This document shows positions 27,401 to 33,412 of a stretch of DNA of 33,412 nt, one piece after another. This stretch comes from an uncultured Bacteroidota bacterium (GTDB lineage Bacteria > Bacteroidota > Bacteroidia > Chitinophagales > Chitinophagaceae). Position numbers and translations under genes: made by a program. Location: the NCBI GenBank assembly GCA_903882965.1, contig CAIRZD010000261.1, positions 1 to 33,412 of the forward strand, given 5' to 3'. A model generated the notes under the pieces. That model was not told where the DNA came from. It saw only the letters and a list, made by a program, of their open reading frames with translations, and made no database searches. Each line of letters begins with the position of its first letter. Positions within the stretch are counted from its first letter, which is position 1.

Positions 27401-28483
27401 ATGCAACCAAATCACGAAAAACCGGTTATCGGCATTACCACAGGAGACATTAACGGAGTAGGTACTGAAGTGATCATTAAAACATTTTCAGACAACCGCA
27501 TGCTCGACCTCTGCACACCTGTAATATTTGCGTCCAATAAAGTGATCAATTATTACCGCCGTATTGTCACCGAACATGCCTTTAATTTCTCCAGCACAAA
27601 AGACCTCGCAACGCTTAACCCCAAACAGGTCAATATATTCAACTGCTGGGACGAGGAAGTACCAATACAGCCCGGCGTGCTCACAGATGCCGGCGGCAAG
27701 TACGCCATCCGCTCGCTGATGGTAGCCACACAATGCCTCAAAGACGGCCAACTCGACGCTATTGTTACAGCCCCTATTCATAAAAGCAATACCAATATCC
27801 CTGATTTCCCGTATACCGGCCATACACCTTTCTTTAAAGAAAAATTTGGCGCTAAGGATGTATTGATGATCCTTTACAACAAAAACCTTCGCGTAGCATT
27901 GGCTACAGAACATATACCCATATCAAAAGTTGCTGCTGCTATTACAAAGGAGTTGTTGATATCCAAGCTGAATATTCTCCGCGAAACACTTATAAAAGAC
28001 TTTGGCATTGATAAGCCAAAGATCGCGGTGCTCGGCCTTAATCCACATGCCGGTGATGAAGGCCAAATAGGTAATGAAGAGCAAACGATCATCAAACCCG
28101 TTATAGACCTTCAGAAACAAGGTGGCAATCTCATATTCGGCCCATATAGTGCCGATGCATTCTTCGGACATGGCAGCTATACTCAGTTTGATGCCGTACT
28201 TGCTATGTATCACGATCAGGGCCTTGTAGGCTTTAAAACACTCTCGCAAGGCGAAGGTGTCAATTATACCGCTGGCCTCCCGATCATACGCACCTCTCCC
28301 GATCATGGTACAGCCTTCGACATAGCCGGGAAAAATATAGCTGATCCTACCTCTTTCCGCGAAGCAGTCTATCAATGTCTCGACTTGCTCAATCAGCGCA
28401 AAGAATATGCTGAAAATACCGCCAATCCATTAAGAAGAGGAAGAATAGAAAAAGAAAAAGAAGATGCAGAAGTAACTGCTTAA
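27401..28483 (+). CDS. pdxA: 4-hydroxythreonine-4-phosphate dehydrogenase
   Basis: 360 aa; PVIGITTGDINGVGTEVIIKTF, VTAPIHKSN, GHTPFFKEKFG, LGLNPHAGDEGQIGNEE, FFGHGSYTQFDAVLAMYHDQGLVGFKTL, RTSPDHGTAFDIAG. Confidence 0.95.
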   Translation: MQPNHEKPVIGITTGDINGVGTEVIIKTFSDNRMLDLCTPVIFASNKVINYYRRIVTEHAFNFSSTKDLATLNPKQVNIFNCWDEEVPIQPGVLTDAGGKYAIRSLMVATQCLKDGQLDAIVTAPIHKSNTNIPDFPYTGHTPFFKEKFGAKDVLMILYNKNLRVALATEHIPISKVAAAITKELLISKLNILRETLIKDFGIDKPKIAVLGLNPHAGDEGQIGNEEQTIIKPVIDLQKQGGNLIFGPYSADAFFGHGSYTQFDAVLAMYHDQGLVGFKTLSQGEGVNYTAGLPIIRTSPDHGTAFDIAGKNIADPTSFREAVYQCLDLLNQRKEYAENTANPLRRGRIEKEKEDAEVTA

Positions 28484-28492
28484 ATAATAAAA

Positions 28493-28540
28493 AGTCTAAC
28501 AAAAATGCCCCGCTGTACAGCGGGGCATTTTTGTTAGACT
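28493..28540. terminator. Bidirectional intrinsic terminator (48-nt perfect palindrome)
   Basis: agtctaacaaaaatgccccgctgt / acagcggggcatttttgttagact, 24-bp arms with GC-rich core, between convergent pdxA (+) and clpP (-). Confidence 0.88.
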
Positions 28541-28589
28541 AGCACATTACATTGAGCCATTACGCATCCGGCAATTGAGCCATCAGAAA

Positions 28590-29300
28590 TTATTTAGCCT
28601 CAGGAGGAGTTCCTGCCTTGCGTGGGTTACGCTCCAGCACTTCGTCCACCATACCATATTCCTTAGCCTCACCAGCAGTCATCCAGTAATCACGGTCACT
28701 GTCTTTTTCCACTTTAGAAAGTTTCTGGCCTGAGTGTAGAGAAATAATCTCATACAGCTCCTTTTTCAACTTCCCGATCTCTCTTGCAGTGATCTCTATA
28801 TCACTCGCCTGGCCTTCCGCACCACCTAGTGGCTGGTGTATCATTATACGGCTGTGTTTCAGTGCAGTTCTTTTACCTTTGCTTCCGGCACACATCAGCA
28901 CCGCTGCCATTGACGCTGCAATACCTGTACAAATAGTAGATACATCAGGGTTAATGATCTGCATCGTATCATAAATACCAAGGCCAGCATATACGCTGCC
29001 GCCCGGGCTGTTCAGGTACATCTGTATATCCCTTGTGCGGTCTGTGCTTTCCAGGAAGAGTAGCTGTGCCGTAACAATATTCGCCACATAATCATTGATC
29101 CCTTCACCTAAAAAGATAATGCGGTCCATCATCAAACGCGAGAATACGTCCATAGAAGCAACGTTCATTGGTCGCTCTTCTATAATATAGGGCGTAAGTG
29201 CGTTAGGGACTTTTATCATTGAAGAAGAATAACTGTCTAAAGTTAAACTACTGATGCCATGGTGCTTTATGGCATATTTGCGAAATTCGTTCTGGTCCAT
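28590..29300 (-). CDS. clpP: ATP-dependent Clp protease proteolytic subunit
   Basis: 236 aa; MYLNSPGGSVYAGLGIYDTM, CTGIAASMAAVLMCAGSKGKR (Ser), HSRIMIHQPLGGAEGQASDIEI (His), DSDRDYWMTAGEAKEYGMVDEV (Asp). Confidence 0.95.
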   Translation of the reverse strand: MDQNEFRKYAIKHHGISSLTLDSYSSSMIKVPNALTPYIIEERPMNVASMDVFSRLMMDRIIFLGEGINDYVANIVTAQLLFLESTDRTRDIQMYLNSPGGSVYAGLGIYDTMQIINPDVSTICTGIAASMAAVLMCAGSKGKRTALKHSRIMIHQPLGGAEGQASDIEITAREIGKLKKELYEIISLHSGQKLSKVEKDSDRDYWMTAGEAKEYGMVDEVLERNPRKAGTPPEAK

Positions 29301-29538
29301 AAAATTTTTTGTTTGTATTTATATAAGCTAGCAAAATCTAAACCATGTTAAATGTAGTGCCATTACGTCACATTTTTTGTCAGAAAATTATTTGATTTGA
29401 CAATTAGGCAATAGAAAAACAATATAAAAATGTAATTAAAGACGGGTTTTTCATATGTCTATGCCTTTTAATCTTATAACGGGCAAACGAAAGAAACTAA
29501 AAATATGAGCAAAAATTCAGGCTGTAATTACAAGCATT

Positions 29539-30681
29539 TCATTTTTTGGGGTAATAATAATTATACGCGGAATCAATAAAGCCACCTCCTAAATTGAAAG
29601 CATTCATAGGCGTATTCAAAACTACTATGCAGTCAGCTTTATTTAATTCACTTTTCCAGTCATAAGTATCAATATGCAGATACACCCCGGTCTTGTAATT
29701 ATCCTTATTAAATACACTTTGAAAACCAAACCAGAATTGCCATTCTCTGCTCATATGCTGCATTACACCTGTCAGTATAAGATTTACACAATAACTATCA
29801 CCTACAAAAATGAAATTGGGTTTTGTTGTCGTTGAGTCAGTTGTATAAAATAATTCAGGATAGCAGTATGTTTCATTAGCAATAGGAAATATGAGATTCA
29901 ATAGATTACCAATATCTCTATCTGGAACTCTTGCCTGGGTTGTATGCAGTACTCGCAACCATTCGGGATGCGGCATGTGGATATGCTGCAGTGCCTCAAT
30001 GTATTTTATTATAGAATCCCCTCCTAAAATTGATCCGTAATTGGTCCAGTGAATACCTTGCTTTGAATATAATAGCTCCTTTGTTGTATCCTTTAATGTA
30101 AGAAACCATTTATTAAGGTCGATCTGGTTGATGCCTAATGAATCTCCCATACAAGCGCTGGTTTTGTAATTATTCGGCTTGCGGTTAAGTACTATGAGGT
30201 TTTGCGGAATATGTTCAGAATAATACCACGCCTTATCAGGAGCATATACCATTATCAAAGATTTCCCAAGACACGCAAGGGTATCCTGAATATCTTTTAG
30301 CATCTTCATTTTTTTATGAAGTTTTTCATAACCCTGAAAATCTTTGCCATAGTATGCGTTAATATAATCGGTATAATAGAGATAATTATCGCTACCTATT
30401 ACGCCTCCATAATCCATTTTTTGAAAGACACTATAATCGATCTGGCCATTCAGCCGCAGCAAGTCCGGCCTGAAACCCATGTGATCGTTTAAAAAAATTG
30501 CTTCTCTTGCCTGGTATGTACCGCCGAACCAGCCGACTAACGAAAAAGAAGTATCAGCCGTATTGGTATAATACCCAAACAATCTACCGCTGTCAATGAC
30601 CTGCAGATTTTGCTGTAATAGCGGCAAAAGAAGCACAGCGAACACAAAAACCAATAAGCCATTTTTTACTTTCTTTTTCAT
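29539..30681 (-). CDS. AlgJ/AlgX-like (SGNH/DHHW-type) O-acetylation protein
   Basis: 380 aa; N-terminal TM anchor, NDHMGFRPDLLRLNGQIDYSVF, GVIGSDNYLYY, LIMVYAPDKAWYYSEHIP, QGIHWTNYGSILGGDSII, FIFVGDSYCVNLIL; lies directly downstream of an AlgI-like MBOAT gene. Confidence 0.78.
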   Translation of the reverse strand: MKKKVKNGLLVFVFAVLLLPLLQQNLQVIDSGRLFGYYTNTADTSFSLVGWFGGTYQAREAIFLNDHMGFRPDLLRLNGQIDYSVFQKMDYGGVIGSDNYLYYTDYINAYYGKDFQGYEKLHKKMKMLKDIQDTLACLGKSLIMVYAPDKAWYYSEHIPQNLIVLNRKPNNYKTSACMGDSLGINQIDLNKWFLTLKDTTKELLYSKQGIHWTNYGSILGGDSIIKYIEALQHIHMPHPEWLRVLHTTQARVPDRDIGNLLNLIFPIANETYCYPELFYTTDSTTTKPNFIFVGDSYCVNLILTGVMQHMSREWQFWFGFQSVFNKDNYKTGVYLHIDTYDWKSELNKADCIVVLNTPMNAFNLGGGFIDSAYNYYYPKK

Positions 30682-30684
30682 GAT

Positions 30685-32109
30685 CTAAAATCTGAAATAA
30701 ATAAAAGGGTTAAATGTCGACTGTGTTATGCGTCCGGCACAAATGATACATAATATCAGCCCGGCAAAAACCATCGCAAAATGCAGCCTCAGCCCATAAT
30801 CGTTATAAAATATTTTCTCCTGTAAACGCTCGCCCCATTTTGATATGGTAAAGAATGAAAAGAACATGGCAATTATCAGCATGCTTAAATATTCTTTGTC
30901 CGGCCGCCATAACTCATTATCTGCGTGCCAGCTAAACATCCTGCCAATAAAATTTATTGCCGGCTCAAAGTGTTCCATCCTGAAAAACACCCACCCTATC
31001 ATCACAACCGGGAAAGTATATATTACCGCTGCTTTACCAATCCGTGCCAGCCATTTACCCAGGAAGATCCGCTCTATAACCAGAAAAAATCCATGGTATG
31101 CTCCCCATATTACAAACCCCCAGGCTGCCCCATGCCATAGGCCCGATGCGAGAAATACAAGCCATAAATTAAAGTACAAACGCAATTTACTTTTTACCCT
31201 GTTCCCGCCAAGTGGAATGTAAAGGTAATTGCGCATCCAGTTGCCAAGCGTTATATGCCACCTGCGCCAAAAATCAGTTATAGAAACGGAGGTGTATGGA
31301 TTATTGAAATTCTCAGGAAACCGGAAACCCATCATTAACCCCAGCCCAATTGCCATATCAGAATAACCGGAAAAATCGAAGTAGATCTGAAATGTATAGC
31401 TGAGTGCACCAAACCATGCCGTCAATGTCCCAAGCTCATTATGAGGCAACTTAAATATAAGGTCGGCACTTTCACCTAAAACATTTGCTATCAGTACCTT
31501 TTTCCCTAACCCAATGAAAAACCTGTATAAACCCCTTAGCTTGTTATCAACCGTTTCAAAATCTGTATGATCATATATCTGGTCGGCAAAATCATGAAAT
31601 CGGATAATTGGGCCGGCTATCAGCTTTGGAAACAAAATAATGTACAGTTGGTAATCCCAAAAATTACGCAATGGTTTATGGATTCCCCTATACACATCAA
31701 CTACATAAGTTATCGTCTCAAAAGTGTAAAATGATATGCCTATCGGCAACACCAGCTTTACCCAGGCAATTTCTTTTACACCAACCATTGAAAAAATGAA
31801 ATTAATATTTTCAACAAAAAAATTGCTGTATTTAAAATAGAAAAGGAGCCCCAGGTTAATACAGACAGACACACACATCAGTGCTATCCGTTGCCGCTTA
31901 CCGGTTCGGGATGCCATAAAGCGCACTATATAAAAATCAATGATTGTTGTTGCTAAAAGAACAAAAATGAACACCGGTGCACCCCATGCATAAAAAATTA
32001 CACTACCACATAAGATAATCGCGTTTTTAAACCTTTTATCAGCGACGTAATAAAGGAGAAAAAAAATGGGCAGAAAATAGAAAATGAATAGGATACTACT
32101 GAATACCAT
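30685..32109 (-). CDS. MBOAT family O-acyltransferase (AlgI-like)
   Basis: 474 aa, multi-TM; QIYFDFSGYSDMAIGLGLMMGFRFPENFNNPYTSVSITDFWRRWHITLGNWMRNYLYIPLGGNR, LASGLWHGAAWGFVIWGAYHG. Confidence 0.93.
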   Translation of the reverse strand: MVFSSILFIFYFLPIFFLLYYVADKRFKNAIILCGSVIFYAWGAPVFIFVLLATTIIDFYIVRFMASRTGKRQRIALMCVSVCINLGLLFYFKYSNFFVENINFIFSMVGVKEIAWVKLVLPIGISFYTFETITYVVDVYRGIHKPLRNFWDYQLYIILFPKLIAGPIIRFHDFADQIYDHTDFETVDNKLRGLYRFFIGLGKKVLIANVLGESADLIFKLPHNELGTLTAWFGALSYTFQIYFDFSGYSDMAIGLGLMMGFRFPENFNNPYTSVSITDFWRRWHITLGNWMRNYLYIPLGGNRVKSKLRLYFNLWLVFLASGLWHGAAWGFVIWGAYHGFFLVIERIFLGKWLARIGKAAVIYTFPVVMIGWVFFRMEHFEPAINFIGRMFSWHADNELWRPDKEYLSMLIIAMFFSFFTISKWGERLQEKIFYNDYGLRLHFAMVFAGLILCIICAGRITQSTFNPFIYFRF

Positions 32110-32162
32110 AGGAGTTTATATATATATCAAAACGAAAGTTGTGAAAATATTTTGTTATTGCC

Positions 32163-32264
32163 AAAACAAAGTCTGAAAATATGCAATTATTGACGCTTGG
32201 TTTTGGAAAGATCCGTAATGATTTTGATCACATTATTAAAACAAAATCTGAAAATCTGCAATTA
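32163..32264. repeat. Imperfect 27-bp direct repeat (2 copies) upstream of gcvT
   Basis: 32163-32189 aaaacaaagtctgaaaatatgcaatta and 32238-32264 aaaacaaaatctgaaaatctgcaatta: 25/27 identical, 75-bp period. Confidence 0.8.
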
Positions 32265-32269
32265 CCGCT

Positions 32270-32277
32270 TATTTTTG
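32270..32277 (+). promoter_or_regulatory. Candidate -7 promoter element (TATTTTTG) for gcvT
   Basis: Exact TAnnTTTG match 19 nt upstream of the ATG at 32297; 19 nt separate it from the TCTG of the second repeat copy, in the -33 position. Confidence 0.45.
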
Positions 32278-32296
32278 CACCCACTTAAGTAACAAT

Positions 32297-33382
32297 ATGA
32301 AAAACACTCCGTTTACAGAAAGACACATAGCGCTTGGCGCTAAAATGGCAGCATTTGCCGGTTACAACATGCCTATATCTTATACAGGCATCAATGAAGA
32401 GCATCATTGCGTACGTTCAAATGCAGGTGTCTTTGACGTAAGCCATATGGGTGAATTCATGCTGAAAGGTCCAAATGCGCTTGATCTTATACAACGCGTA
32501 ACCAGCAACGATGTAGCTAAACTAAAAGATGGCCAGGCACAATATTCATGCCTGCCAAACGAAGATGGCGGTATTGTAGATGATCTGCTCGTATATTGCA
32601 TAGAGGAAAACAAAACTTACATGCTCGTGGTAAATGCCTCAAATATTGATAAAGACTGGGCATGGATCAGCAAGTATAATACAAACGGTGTTGAGATGCA
32701 CAACATATCCGAAAAAACTGCTCTGCTGGCAGTACAAGGACCTAAAGCGGTAGAGTACATGCAGCAGCTCACTGATATGGATATCACCAACCTCAAATAC
32801 TACACTTTCACAAAAGGTAAGTTCGCCGGAGTGGATAATGTGATCGTAAGCGCTACCGGCTATACTGGCGCTGGCGGAGTAGAAATATACTTTGAAGACA
32901 AAGATGGTGATGCTGATAAAATATGGGATGAGATATTCCGCATAGGTATGCAGCACGGCATGAAACCTATTGGCCTTGCCGCCCGCGATACGCTACGCCT
33001 TGAGATGGGATTTTGTCTGTATGGCAATGATATAGATGATACCACCAGCCCCATAGAAGCAGGCCTTGGATGGATCACAAAATTCACAAAGGATTTCACA
33101 TCAAAAGAAACATTTGAACGGCAGAAAAAAAATGGCACAGTCCGTAAACTCGTTGGTCTCGAAATGATAGACAAGGGTATTCCCCGTCATGGCTATACTA
33201 TACAGGATGCTGAGGGCAATGAAATAGGTATCATTACCTCCGGCACACAGGCACCTAGCTTGGGGAAGGCTATAGGTATGGCATACTTAGCTACCGATCA
33301 TGCATCAACGGGTACTGATGTATTTGTAATGATTCGCGATAAAGCAATAAAAGCACAGGTAGTAAAAATGCCTTTTGCGTAA
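32297..33382 (+). CDS. gcvT: Glycine cleavage system aminomethyltransferase (T protein)
   Basis: 361 aa; [112 protein letters not shown]. Confidence 0.95.
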   Translation: MKNTPFTERHIALGAKMAAFAGYNMPISYTGINEEHHCVRSNAGVFDVSHMGEFMLKGPNALDLIQRVTSNDVAKLKDGQAQYSCLPNEDGGIVDDLLVYCIEENKTYMLVVNASNIDKDWAWISKYNTNGVEMHNISEKTALLAVQGPKAVEYMQQLTDMDITNLKYYTFTKGKFAGVDNVIVSATGYTGAGGVEIYFEDKDGDADKIWDEIFRIGMQHGMKPIGLAARDTLRLEMGFCLYGNDIDDTTSPIEAGLGWITKFTKDFTSKETFERQKKNGTVRKLVGLEMIDKGIPRHGYTIQDAEGNEIGIITSGTQAPSLGKAIGMAYLATDHASTGTDVFVMIRDKAIKAQVVKMPFA

Positions 33383-33412
33383 AATAATATTTGACACACT
33401 CATGAAAAAAAC

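Noticed and set aside
29539-32109. Complete alginate biosynthesis operon
   Set aside because: Only AlgI/AlgJ-like genes are present; no Alg8/44/K/E/G/L-like genes in the window, so it is a generic O-acetylation pair.
1-33412. CRISPR array, tRNA or rRNA genes
   Set aside because: No regularly spaced short repeats, no tRNA-like T-loop/anticodon arrangement and no rRNA-like stretches seen in the intergenic regions.

Overview
This 33.4 kb window looks like a Bacteroidota chromosome segment; the gene families and TAnnTTTG-type promoters suggest a Chitinophagaceae-like host (inference). I found no tRNA, rRNA, CRISPR array or intact mobile element. From left to right: (1) an eroded accessory edge (about 1-1.6 kb) with a truncated tyrosine-recombinase N-terminus, an orphan membrane protein, a possible decayed gene and a GC-rich intergenic repeat; (2) a surface-polysaccharide block (about 1.6-8.0 kb: polysaccharide deacetylase-like, AsnB, GNAT, WbqC, glycosyltransferase, WlbA/WbpB-like dehydrogenase); (3) metabolic genes (DinB, Cys/Met PLP enzyme, ACMSD-like amidohydrolase with a non-ATG start, beta-helix lipoprotein, divergent SAM-hydroxide adenosyltransferase-like protein, ABM monooxygenase, HIT, GreA); (4) a 9.2 kb collinear three-gene unit (about 14.5-23.6 kb) of TonB-dependent receptor, 1364-aa secreted protein with an atypical C-terminal sorting-like domain, and PorV/PorQ-family protein, which is the best candidate for an under-described system; (5) housekeeping genes (D-2-hydroxyacid dehydrogenase, rsmA, leucyl aminopeptidase, pdxA, clpP); (6) an AlgI/AlgJ-like O-acetylation pair with an altered catalytic motif; (7) gcvT preceded by a 27-bp direct repeat. 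All calls come from reading the sequence; no database searches were run.
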